A stretch of DNA of 5,911 nt from contig CAMODY010000112.1 in NCBI GenBank assembly GCA_946611595.1, positions 1 through 5,911 of the forward strand. Direction: 5' to 3'. Shown one piece after another: positions 1 to 5,888 of this stretch. A program made the translations under genes and the position numbers. How positions within the stretch are numbered: position 1 is the stretch's first letter; every line of letters begins with the position of its first letter. Source of the DNA: an uncultured Clostridia bacterium (GTDB taxonomy: Bacteria; Bacillota; Clostridia; Lachnospirales; Lachnospiraceae). The notes beneath the pieces were generated by a model, which was not told the DNA's origin, made no database searches, and saw only the letters and a list, made by a program, of their open reading frames with translations.

Positions 1-156
1 TTTAATAAACGTTGATTTTCCCGCTCCGTTTTCTCCGATCAGAGCATGAACTTCTCCTGGGTAAAAATCGATTGATACACCATCCAGTGCTACAACGCCC
101 GGAAACACTTTTCTGATATCTTTCAGAGATAAAGCAGGTGTTTTTGCTTCTGCCAT
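1..156 (-). CDS. Sugar ABC transporter ATP-binding protein, N-terminal part (cut by window edge)
   Basis: This is the first 52 codons of an ATPase of the RbsA/MglA/XylG type, which powers uptake of a sugar-like compound from the inner face of the membrane. The translation begins [20 protein letters not shown] and continues with the usual '[21 protein letters not shown]' pattern of this family. It reaches a complete Walker A motif, GENGAGKST (residues 41-49, Lys47 binding ATP phosphates), just before the window edge. The start is the ATG at 156-154, with an AGAGAGG-like Shine-Dalgarno about 9 bases upstream. Everything after Walker A (Q-loop, signature, Walker B and the second ATPase half expected in this family) lies outside the window. 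It follows the binding-protein gene by 90 bases, so the two should form one transporter. Family assignment is firm; the substrate is unknown. Confidence 0.9.
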   Translation of the reverse strand, partial: MAEAKTPALSLKDIRKVFPGVVALDGVSIDFYPGEVHALIGENGAGKSTFIK

Positions 157-207
157 AAACTTATACCTCTCTGTTTTATGAAAACCAACATTGCCAACTT
201 TGTTACC

Positions 208-235
208 CTCCCGCGGGCCAGTTGGCCCACGGGAG
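208..235 (-). promoter_or_regulatory. Strong intercistronic hairpin between receptor and ATPase genes
   Basis: Bases 208-219 pair with 224-235 to give a GC-rich 12-bp stem with a 4-base loop; in the minus-strand RNA the only imperfection is one G-U wobble. It begins 11 bases after the stop codon of the binding-protein gene and ends 51 bases before the ATPase start. There is no U-tract after it on the minus strand, so it is not a classical intrinsic terminator. In sugar ABC operons, hairpins at this position are known to protect the upstream mRNA 3' end, so the receptor is made in excess over the ATPase and permease. That role is inferred here. Confidence 0.6.
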
Positions 236-246
236 ATGATTACTAA

Positions 247-1437
247 TTAGTAGAGATAGTTCGGAACCTCATATTTCTCGCATGGGTTTGCATCGCCGTT
301 TGCCCAATGCATATCAAGTCCGTATACGTTTGTTGCAGAGATATCATCATAGTATGCTTCGCCATAGGTCCACTCATAGTCGCCTTCGCCGCAAACACCT
401 AAAAGGATGATTGCAAGTTTCTCGCCTGTCGGGGAGAATGCGTTTGCACCGGTCGGATCATATTTCTGCTGCTCTTCTTCGGTTGCTGTTGCGCCGTAGC
501 TTGAGTAACCTTTGATAGCATTTGCTTTGTGGTCTGCCAGAACTGCTGCATAGTCTGCCTGGAAGGTCGGGTCTTCAGAGTAGCATGGGAATACTGCAAA
601 GTCTTCAAGGCTTAAGCCCTTCTGTGCTGCATAGTCAGCAATAGCTGCTGCTGCGCCCATAGCTTCGTCCGGCTCGTATGCGATGAAGATACGGCAATCC
701 GGATGAGCTGCAAGAACTGCCTGTGCATTGTCATAAGCATCCTGCTGTGCAGAGTTACCATATGCCTGTGTTGTGGAAACACATGTTAATGTTTCAGACT
801 CTTCGAGAGTACCTACGATCGCGTTGGAACGATAGATACCATCTGTAATGTCAAGGTAGTAGTCAACTGCTACTTCATATTTTCCGTTTGCATCTGTCGG
901 TACGTTTCCGCCTTCAGCAACTCTCTTTGCTACCCAGTCTTCAGCTGCCTGTACAGCATACATACCTGTGATAGAATATTTTGTTGCAATGTAACCTGCG
1001 ATCTCGTAATCCGGAGCTGCTCCTAAGAAGTCAACTGCGATACCAGCTGCTCTCGCCTGCTCGCAAACATCCTCGAGCATCGGAGTATCCATAGCTGCGA
1101 TCATCAGAGCACCAACGTTGCCTGCTGCGATAGCATCTTCTACGAAAGTAACCTGGTTTGCCGGGTTTCCTTCAGCATCTTTTGCTACATAAGTCCAGCC
1201 CTGCTGCTCCATGACCCATCCCATGGAATCTGCATGCATCATAAGTCCAGGAACGCCTGTTGTCGGCAGGATTGCCCAAACTTCTTTCTGTCCGTTCCAT
1301 GTGAAGTCTGCGCTTCCGGATGGCTCTGCAGAACCGGATCCAGCCGGTTTGGAACCGCCGCCGGAATTTCCGCATGCTGCTAAAGCGAATACCATAGCTG
1401 CTGCTAAAACAACTGCTAAAATTCTTTTGATTTTCAT
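247..1437 (-). CDS. Sugar ABC transporter substrate-binding lipoprotein (periplasmic-binding-protein type I fold)
   Basis: This is the extracellular receptor of an ABC importer, tethered to the outer face of the membrane by a lipid. The 396-residue product starts with a basic n-region (MKIKR), a hydrophobic stretch and a lipobox LAAC (residues 19-22, lipidated Cys22). A Gly/Ser-rich linker follows to about residue 45. The mature domain has Peripla_BP_4-like features: a first strand at about 52-58, 'GNVGALMIAAMDTPMLEDV' at about 106-124, a hinge-like 'DGIYRSNAIVGTLEES' at about 199-214, and 'PDCRIFIAYEPDEAMGAAAAI' at about 246-266. The start is fixed by a strong AGGAGGA at 1444-1450, 6 bases from the ATG. 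The protein is longer than ribose or galactose receptors (about 300-330 residues), partly from an aromatic/acidic tail at about 350-396. Aromatic residues near the ligand face fit a sugar or polyol, but the ligand cannot be named. It is followed by its ATPase gene and preceded by the VOC gene. Confidence 0.92.
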   Translation of the reverse strand: MKIKRILAVVLAAAMVFALAACGNSGGGSKPAGSGSAEPSGSADFTWNGQKEVWAILPTTGVPGLMMHADSMGWVMEQQGWTYVAKDAEGNPANQVTFVEDAIAAGNVGALMIAAMDTPMLEDVCEQARAAGIAVDFLGAAPDYEIAGYIATKYSITGMYAVQAAEDWVAKRVAEGGNVPTDANGKYEVAVDYYLDITDGIYRSNAIVGTLEESETLTCVSTTQAYGNSAQQDAYDNAQAVLAAHPDCRIFIAYEPDEAMGAAAAIADYAAQKGLSLEDFAVFPCYSEDPTFQADYAAVLADHKANAIKGYSSYGATATEEEQQKYDPTGANAFSPTGEKLAIILLGVCGEGDYEWTYGEAYYDDISATNVYGLDMHWANGDANPCEKYEVPNYLY

Positions 1438-1508
1438 TTTCTTTCCTCCTGTTATTTTTTCTAATTTTGTGAATCAGCGTACTTTACTGATTTCTAAACA
1501 ATGATTAA

Positions 1509-1922
1509 TTATTCCGGTTTCTGAATCAGTTCGATCAGAACACCGTTGCAGTCATGGATGAACATAACTTTGTCATCACCCATATTGACTTCATGAACGA
1601 TCTCCACGCCTTCTTCCTGGAATCTTTTCTTGATGTCGTCGAAACTGTCGATGGCAAATGCCACATGCTTTGTTCCGACAGTCTGAAGATCTGTATTCGG
1701 AAGAAGTCTGTCATCCGGAATTTTCTTCGGTGAACTATACTCGAAAAGCTCGATCTGATAGCCATTCCACTCAATAAAAGCAAGCTTTGCATCCAGCGGA
1801 GGTGCATAGAAAGGACCTTCAACAAGTTCGAAATCGAGTTCTTTCTTATACCATTCGATTGACTCCTCGATGTTGTAGACACTGATACCGGTGTGTAAAA
1901 CTTTCGTCAATTTACCTGCCAT
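1509..1922 (-). CDS. VOC (glyoxalase/epimerase-fold) family metalloenzyme
   Basis: This is a 137-residue protein with two beta-alpha-beta-beta-beta modules of the vicinal oxygen chelate fold. The four usual metal-ligand positions are occupied: His10 (VLHTGISV), Glu58 (QIELFE), His86 (KHVAFAI) and Glu131 (VLIELIQ). 'DCNGVLIEL' (124-132) matches the family's usual DPDGNxIEL. It is therefore probably a catalytically competent, metal-dependent cytosolic enzyme. The family includes glyoxalase I, methylmalonyl-CoA epimerase, ring-cleaving dioxygenases and sugar-processing isomerases, and the sequence does not decide among them. The ATG at 1922 has a clear AAAGGAG at 1928-1934, 5 bases away. A small hairpin (1937-1950) sits just upstream of this ribosome binding site. 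The neighbours suggest action on a carbonyl or enediol intermediate made by the dehydrogenase from the imported compound; this is inference. Confidence 0.85.
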   Translation of the reverse strand: MAGKLTKVLHTGISVYNIEESIEWYKKELDFELVEGPFYAPPLDAKLAFIEWNGYQIELFEYSSPKKIPDDRLLPNTDLQTVGTKHVAFAIDSFDDIKKRFQEEGVEIVHEVNMGDDKVMFIHDCNGVLIELIQKPE

Positions 1923-1958
1923 TGTTTCTCCTTTCCGGCAGCTACCTGCCTTTTCTTT

Positions 1959-2774
1959 CTAGTTCAGCCCCGCATCTTGGATGAGGCCTCCGGCGATGAA
2001 CTTTCCAAGCTGTTCATAACCGGTTTCCGTTAAATGAATGCCATCTGCTGCAAACAGATCTTCTTCTGTATATCCCTCATTCAACAATCCTTCAAAACCT
2101 GCCCTTGCATCCAGCAGCATAATGCTTTTATCTTTTGCAGCTTTGGAAATGTATTGATTAGCCTGTTTTGCAGCTTTTGCATCTTCTGCATCTGTGCTGT
2201 ACGGATAGTTGACCAGATATACGAGACACCCCTGATTCGAAAGGCCTTCTATATTTGCCTCAAGAATCCCTTCCGGATCCTCCCCTGCTTTGTAGTTTTC
2301 AAAGGTATAAAGCAGGATCGCGATGTCTGCGGCTTCACTCATTTTTTTATAAGATGTGTTTTCGGCTAGCCCTTCGGACTCTCCGTAGTTTTTCACATCT
2401 GCTTCGACTTTAAGAACGCTGCCCAGCTCTTCCTTAAGTGCTTCCGGATAAGTAACGCTGCAGATTTCCTCACCGGATGCTGTAAGCGTGAGCCCTTCTG
2501 TTACGGAATCTCCAAGGCAGGCGATCTTCGGTGTTTCACCGCCGTCTAAGATATTTCCGGCACTTTCGGCTTTGTTCGTTCCGATCCCTGTGACCGCCAG
2601 AACAATGACTAAAACGAAGACTGCTGCGACAACCCCAACTAAGATCCAGGTGCGCTGACGGTTCATCCGTCTTTTCGTCTCATCGTCCAACTTGTCCATT
2701 GCGGCTTTATACTCATCGTTCGGACGCTTTTTATAATCGGTCTTAAAATCGTTGTTTTTAAAGAAGTTTCCCAT
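1959..2774 (-). CDS. Membrane-anchored SGNH/GDSL-hydrolase-like protein with altered block III
   Basis: The 271-residue product has a charged cytoplasmic N-terminus (1-42) and one membrane span (about 43-63, TWILVGVVAAVFVLVIVLAV). An SGNH domain lies outside the cell. Block I is intact (GDSVTEG at 88-94, nucleophile Ser90). The block II Gly is present (NYGES, 129-133), and block V is intact (DGIHLTETGY at 244-253, Asp244 and His247). The stretch where block III GxND is expected reads LLYTFENYK (154-162), so the oxyanion Asn appears to be missing. Family members remove acyl groups from carbohydrates or lipids; whether this one is active is uncertain. It starts only 9 bases after the dehydrogenase stop codon and has no convincing Shine-Dalgarno, which suggests translational coupling. 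Its presence inside a transporter operon hints at deacylation of the substrate before uptake, but a cell-envelope role is also possible. Confidence 0.8.
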   Translation of the reverse strand: MGNFFKNNDFKTDYKKRPNDEYKAAMDKLDDETKRRMNRQRTWILVGVVAAVFVLVIVLAVTGIGTNKAESAGNILDGGETPKIACLGDSVTEGLTLTASGEEICSVTYPEALKEELGSVLKVEADVKNYGESEGLAENTSYKKMSEAADIAILLYTFENYKAGEDPEGILEANIEGLSNQGCLVYLVNYPYSTDAEDAKAAKQANQYISKAAKDKSIMLLDARAGFEGLLNEGYTEEDLFAADGIHLTETGYEQLGKFIAGGLIQDAGLN

Positions 2775-2783
2775 AAATCGTTT

Positions 2784-3830
2784 TTACTGCCAGCTGATCA
2801 GTCCACCTGTGATGTCTGAGCTTGGTTTCGGGAATACATACTGGTCATATGCTTCCGGAATCTGCTCATAAGTAAAGTTGTGGCTGATGAGCGGGGTGAT
2901 ATTCAGTCTTCCGTATTTCACCATGTCGAGATACACTTTGATGTCATCATCGCTGGTCCAGCTGTCTTTATTCTTATATGCCTTCAGTGTTGTGTTCATG
3001 ACCGGCGGCCAGATTCCGATGATCTCAAGGTCTGCTCTCTTCATCTTATACGGTCTGGAATTTACATAGGTTCCGATGAGGCTGACACCTTTCTGCATGA
3101 TCGGATCATCGATCGGCGGAAGAGCTTCTCCGTGAACCTGGGAGATCATGACGAGACGGCCTCTTTCTGCGATCAGGTTTGCTGCCTGCATCAGAGCATT
3201 TCTGTTTCCGGTTGCTTCGAAGATGACCGGGATCTCAATTCCAAGTTCTGCGATCAGCTTCTCAAGGCCTTCCGGATCCGTTTTTGTATTTACAACGTAA
3301 TCGATACCCATTTCTTTGGATGCTGCCAGTTTCTCATCGTGATGTCCTGTGATGATGACCGGGCATGCACCTGCGAGTTTTGCAAGCTGTGCGGTTACGG
3401 ACCCGACAAAGCCCTCACCCATTACGATACAAGGCTCACCCATCATAAGACCGGACTGACGGAGTGCATACATTCCTGTCATGGAAAGGTTCCAGAAAGC
3501 GGCCTGTTTCATATCGATATCCTTTGGAGCCAATGTCACGTTTAATTCTGAGGTGATGATGTACTGTGCATGCTCAACTGTAGATACAACCTTGTCGCCA
3601 ACTTTAAATTCTGTAACGCCTTCGCCGATCTCAACGATCTCGCCTGCCATTGCATAACCAATATTTGTCGGAAGCGGAACGATTGCTTCATGTAAAAGTC
3701 CGCATTCTGTACCAGGACTCATTGCACTGTACTCCGCTTTGATCATTACTTCGCCAGGACCCGGTTGTCCTAATTCCTTCTCTGCAAGTACTACTTTTCC
3801 CGGATGTGCCTGTGCATAAATTGTTTTCAT
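2784..3830 (-). CDS. Zinc-free-type medium-chain dehydrogenase/reductase (MDR, BchC/threonine-dehydrogenase-like)
   Basis: This is a 348-residue cytosolic NAD(P)-dependent oxidoreductase with the MDR layout. A GroES-like domain occupies about 1-120, a Rossmann domain with GEGFVG (138-143, GxGxxG) about 130-265, and a closing catalytic segment ends in 'LISHNFTYEQIPEAYDQ' (314-330). The usual catalytic zinc residues are absent. The CGxCGSDxH region is YSAMSPGTE (34-42), and the GHE motif is GYA (58-60). No four-cysteine structural zinc loop exists; only three cysteines (43, 134, 156) occur. The SPGTE signature recalls BchC-like and other zinc-lacking MDR proteins. Start choice: an upstream in-frame TTG at 3845 is possible, but an AAAGGGG Shine-Dalgarno lies 5 bases before the ATG at 3830, so the ATG is preferred. 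It is the first gene of the leftward operon and probably oxidises a hydroxyl of the imported compound. The substrate is unknown. Confidence 0.88.
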   Translation of the reverse strand: MKTIYAQAHPGKVVLAEKELGQPGPGEVMIKAEYSAMSPGTECGLLHEAIVPLPTNIGYAMAGEIVEIGEGVTEFKVGDKVVSTVEHAQYIITSELNVTLAPKDIDMKQAAFWNLSMTGMYALRQSGLMMGEPCIVMGEGFVGSVTAQLAKLAGACPVIITGHHDEKLAASKEMGIDYVVNTKTDPEGLEKLIAELGIEIPVIFEATGNRNALMQAANLIAERGRLVMISQVHGEALPPIDDPIMQKGVSLIGTYVNSRPYKMKRADLEIIGIWPPVMNTTLKAYKNKDSWTSDDDIKVYLDMVKYGRLNITPLISHNFTYEQIPEAYDQYVFPKPSSDITGGLISWQ

Positions 3831-3835
3831 TTTGT

Positions 3836-3842
3836 CCCCTTT
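3836..3842 (-). promoter_or_regulatory. Ribosome binding site fixing the dehydrogenase start
   Basis: On the minus strand AAAGGGG lies 5 bases upstream of the ATG at 3828-3830. If the in-frame TTG at 3843-3845 were the start, this motif would lie inside the gene and no good Shine-Dalgarno would remain. The ATG is therefore the likely start. Confidence 0.75.
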
Positions 3843-3879
3843 CAATTATGTAAAAGAAAAATACGTAACAATTCAAACC

Positions 3880-3905
3880 TTACTGTCTGCACTTTAGCAC
3901 AGTAA
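3880..3905 (-). promoter_or_regulatory. Dyad over the probable -10 of the leftward operon
   Basis: TTACTGT (3880-3886) and ACAGTAA (3899-3905) form a perfect 7-bp inverted repeat with a 12-base spacer; an inner GC/GC pair extends it with a 2-base bulge. On the minus strand the spacer carries TGCTAAAGT (3899-3891), which reads as an extended -10 (TG-n-TAAAGT). No good -35 lies 17 bases upstream, as is common for activator-dependent promoters. Transcription would start near 3884, about 55 bases upstream of the ATG at 3830. The dyad could be a repressor site or only an RNA hairpin near the 5' end. Both the promoter and the operator are inferred. Confidence 0.35.
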
Positions 3906-3909
3906 ACAG

Positions 3910-3923
3910 CCTGAGCGTTAACA
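3910..3923 (-). promoter_or_regulatory. Weak candidate catabolite-repression (cre-like) site
   Basis: The minus strand reads TGTTAACGCTCAGG, which fits the CcpA consensus TGWNANCGNTNWCA except for the last two positions. It would overlap the -35 region of the leftward operon, a sensible place for carbon catabolite repression of a sugar-uptake operon. With two mismatches in a degenerate motif it could be chance. Confidence 0.2.
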
Positions 3924-3931
3924 TGAATAAA

Positions 3932-3947
3932 CTTGTGGGGACACAAG
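3932..3947. promoter_or_regulatory. Palindromic operator copy 1 (CTTGTG-GGGA-CACAAG), probable LysR-type site
   Basis: This is a perfect 6+6 inverted repeat around a 4-base centre in the divergent control region. The identical arms recur at 4048-4063 with a different centre, which argues for protein binding rather than chance. The core has the T-n-A dyad character of LysR-type regulator boxes. It lies about 55 bases upstream of the inferred leftward start point and 7 bases upstream of the rightward -35. That position could serve activation of the operon and control of the regulators at once. Although followed by a T-run on the plus strand, no gene reads into it from the left, so it is not treated as a terminator. 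Confidence 0.6.
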
Positions 3948-3954
3948 CGATTTT

Positions 3955-3983
3955 TTGATTTTTAAATTGGGATTTGGTAAAAT
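3955..3983 (+). promoter_or_regulatory. Sigma-A promoter for the LysR-type regulator pair
   Basis: A -35 box TTGATT (3955-3960) and a -10 box TAAAAT (3978-3983) are separated by exactly 17 bases and match the consensus at 4/6 and 5/6 positions. Transcription would begin near 3990 and leave a leader of about 94 bases that includes operator copy 2. The surrounding DNA is A/T-rich. Operator copy 1 ends 7 bases upstream of the -35. Confidence 0.6.
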
Positions 3984-4047
3984 ATTGTACAAATAGACGG
4001 GCTTTAAATGCTTTTTTATGAAGATTGGTTTTATGCTCAAAGATCTA

Positions 4048-4063
4048 CTTGTGCAAGCACAAG
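4048..4063. promoter_or_regulatory. Palindromic operator copy 2 (CTTGTG-CAAG-CACAAG)
   Basis: This second copy has the same 6-base arms as 3932-3947 and a different 4-base centre. Its centre is 116 bp from the first, about 11 helical turns at 10.5 bp per turn, so both would face the same side of the DNA. It lies in the leader of the first regulator gene, some 58-73 bases after the inferred start point and 20 bases before the ATG. A bound regulator there would block its own transcription. In RNA the same bases would form a small hairpin just ahead of the ribosome binding site (GGTGA at about 4070-4074). Confidence 0.6.
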
Positions 4064-4083
4064 GAATAGGGTGAAACAACATT

Positions 4084-4986
4084 ATGAATCAGTTAGATAT
4101 CTATTGTTTTACATCAATTGCAAGAACGAAAAGCTTTTCCATCACTGCAAGAGAGCTCATGATCTCCCAGCAGGCGGTCAGCAACCATATCAAGACCTTA
4201 GAAGAAGAAGTCGGCTACACCCTCTTTTTCCGCTATGGCCAGTCTGCCGTGCTTACGAAGGCAGGAGAGATCCTACTTGATTATTTTATTAAAAGGGATG
4301 ATCTTGCGGCAGAGTTTTTCCAGACCCATAGTACAAAAGAAGCGAGTGCTCCTTTCCTGATCGCCTGGTCCCAATGGGTCGGATGTCCTGCTATTCCAGA
4401 ACAGATCATGAAAGGGTTCCGTCTGAAATACCCCCAGCATCATTTTTTAGTTGCGGATATGACCGTTAAGAAAATAAAAGAAGCGATCCGGGAGAAAAAG
4501 ATCGATATTCTGTTTACTTCCCAGTATTCTGCAGAATATATGTCCATGTCCTGGGAACACACCTATATCTGCTCACAGGAGATTTGCCTCGTCCGAAGCA
4601 AAAGAATGGATTATACCGATAAAGATCTCGAAAAATATCCGTTCTTTACGGTTCCTGCAGGGGAATCCAATGAGCATGCAGTGATTGAGCGTGCAAGAAG
4701 CACATGTGCAAAAATGGGCTTTGTTCCGCGCAACGTGTATGTATGTGACGATTTAGGCTCTGCATATCTCAATGTGCTTACCATGAACGGCCTGTCTTTC
4801 GGCACTGACAACACTGCTCTCCTTCCGGAAGGTAATTTTGAGCTTACCAAAACCGGTGTTTATTCTGACTATATTATGTGCAGCCCGTATTATACGACTG
4901 ATCCAGCTGTTAAGAAGTTCAAAGATTTCGTACAGGAAAGTATAAAAACAATTGAACACAGATCGATCAAGGAGGCCGGACAATGA
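4084..4986 (+). CDS. LysR-type transcriptional regulator, first of a tandem pair
   Basis: This is a 300-residue DNA-binding regulator of standard LysR length. The N-terminal winged helix-turn-helix (about 1-60) shows the typical 'FTSIARTKSFSITARELMISQQAVSNHIKTLE' pattern (residues 9-40), with a recognition helix at about 28-40, followed by LFFR and LTKAGE. A linker helix runs to about 85 and an effector-binding domain covers about 90-290. The start is the ATG at 4084; its ribosome binding site is moderate (GGGTGA, about 9 bases away). It is divergent from the enzyme/transporter operon, the usual arrangement for a LysR regulator and its target. It probably binds the paired palindromes in the shared gap and represses itself. 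The next gene starts inside its stop codon. Its ligand is not predictable from sequence, but an imported compound or a derivative is the obvious candidate. Confidence 0.9.
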   Translation: MNQLDIYCFTSIARTKSFSITARELMISQQAVSNHIKTLEEEVGYTLFFRYGQSAVLTKAGEILLDYFIKRDDLAAEFFQTHSTKEASAPFLIAWSQWVGCPAIPEQIMKGFRLKYPQHHFLVADMTVKKIKEAIREKKIDILFTSQYSAEYMSMSWEHTYICSQEICLVRSKRMDYTDKDLEKYPFFTVPAGESNEHAVIERARSTCAKMGFVPRNVYVCDDLGSAYLNVLTMNGLSFGTDNTALLPEGNFELTKTGVYSDYIMCSPYYTTDPAVKKFKDFVQESIKTIEHRSIKEAGQ

Positions 4987-5888
4987 ATCAAATCCAATTA
5001 GACTGCTTTATCGCAGCTGCATTAAACGGCTCCATTTCCACGGCTGCAAAGAGCCTGTTCCTTTCAACGCAGGTGGTCAGCCAACATATCCAGAAATTAG
5101 AGGCGGAACTGAAACGCCCCTTGTTCATTCGTGCAAAAAGCGGCGTCCGTCTTACGGAGTTTGGGCAGGATTTCTTTAATCTGGCAAGCGAATGGTCTGT
5201 GCTGTACAAAGATGCTCTTAGAAATATAGAAGAAGCCTATAATGGCATGGCATCTTCTCTTAAGATCGGTCTTTCCGAATATATTGATTATATGGGAGAG
5301 ATTAGTGGACCGATTCTTTCCTTTACTGAATCCCATGACAATATCAATATCATGGGAAACCATTACAAGAGCAGTGACCTTCTTCGGGGCATCGAAGCAG
5401 GAGATTTAGATATTGCGATCATTCCGGACAGTCAGATCGTATCCGGAGGAGATTTTGAAGTTGCTCCATTTGCAAAAGAAGATCTCCATCTGTTTATTTC
5501 CGGAGAAGTAAAAAATAAGAAAAAGCTTGTGATCGGAAGCAAGGAACTCGATGCGCTCTGTGCTTCAAGGCCACAGCTTAACACCAGTTACGGCGTATGG
5601 ACAGATAAAGAATGGGAGGAAGTGTCCAATCGTATGAGCAGTTCCCAGAACTGGAAACCTCAGAAGATCTATGAGCTTCCGAATTTCCGTTCTGTAACGG
5701 AAAGTTTAAAATACTTCCCTGCAACGGCCGTCTGCGATACCCGTTTTGGCTATCATATCGACGATGCGATCTTCCGCACGCCACTGACGACTGAATCCTG
5801 GCTCTGCTGCGTGTGGCACAAGCAAAATGAAAACCGTCTGATCAAGGAGTTTTCCGATTTTATGATCCAGTATTATTCAGAAATGTGA
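4983..5888 (+). CDS. LysR-type transcriptional regulator, second of a tandem pair
   Basis: This 301-residue regulator has a LysR winged helix-turn-helix at about 1-60 ('SISTAAKSLFLSTQVVSQHIQKLE', residues 17-40, then LFIR and LTEFG). A putative effector-binding domain follows from about 92 to the end. The ATG overlaps the TGA of the preceding regulator (ATGA), and a strong AAGGAGG (4969-4975) lies 7 bases upstream. The two are therefore co-transcribed and probably made in similar amounts. The first 50 residues share 22 identities (44%) with the neighbour, while the effector domains look unrelated by eye, including the less typical 'SYGVWTDKEWEEVSNRM' stretch. They are thus old paralogues, not a recent duplication. 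It may respond to a different ligand or form mixed oligomers with its neighbour. Its last codons run into the repeat at 5885, which supplies the stop. Confidence 0.88.
   Translation: MNQIQLDCFIAAALNGSISTAAKSLFLSTQVVSQHIQKLEAELKRPLFIRAKSGVRLTEFGQDFFNLASEWSVLYKDALRNIEEAYNGMASSLKIGLSEYIDYMGEISGPILSFTESHDNINIMGNHYKSSDLLRGIEAGDLDIAIIPDSQIVSGGDFEVAPFAKEDLHLFISGEVKNKKKLVIGSKELDALCASRPQLNTSYGVWTDKEWEEVSNRMSSSQNWKPQKIYELPNFRSVTESLKYFPATAVCDTRFGYHIDDAIFRTPLTTESWLCCVWHKQNENRLIKEFSDFMIQYYSEM

Noticed and set aside
1472..1492. AATCAG/CTGATT dyad between the VOC and receptor genes
   Set aside because: It has only a 6-bp stem with a 9-base loop and no U-tract, and I found no matching promoter boxes around it, so no role can be supported.
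1937..1958. Small GGCAG/CTGCC hairpin followed by a T-rich stretch on the plus strand
   Set aside because: It would terminate only antisense transcription. The 5-bp stem is weak and it lies in the leader of the minus-strand VOC gene.
2880..3545. A 221-codon open frame on the plus strand inside the dehydrogenase gene
   Set aside because: It lies entirely antisense to a well-supported gene, has a Cys/His/Asp-rich composition unlike a real protein, and shows no recognisable domain.
3843..3845. In-frame TTG as an upstream start of the dehydrogenase
   Set aside because: The AAAGGGG ribosome binding site lies between it and the ATG at 3830, so the ATG is the better start.
3932..3960. Hairpin plus T-run on the plus strand resembling an intrinsic terminator
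   Set aside because: No plus-strand gene reads into it from the left, and the same palindrome recurs at 4048-4063 without a T-run, so an operator explains it better.
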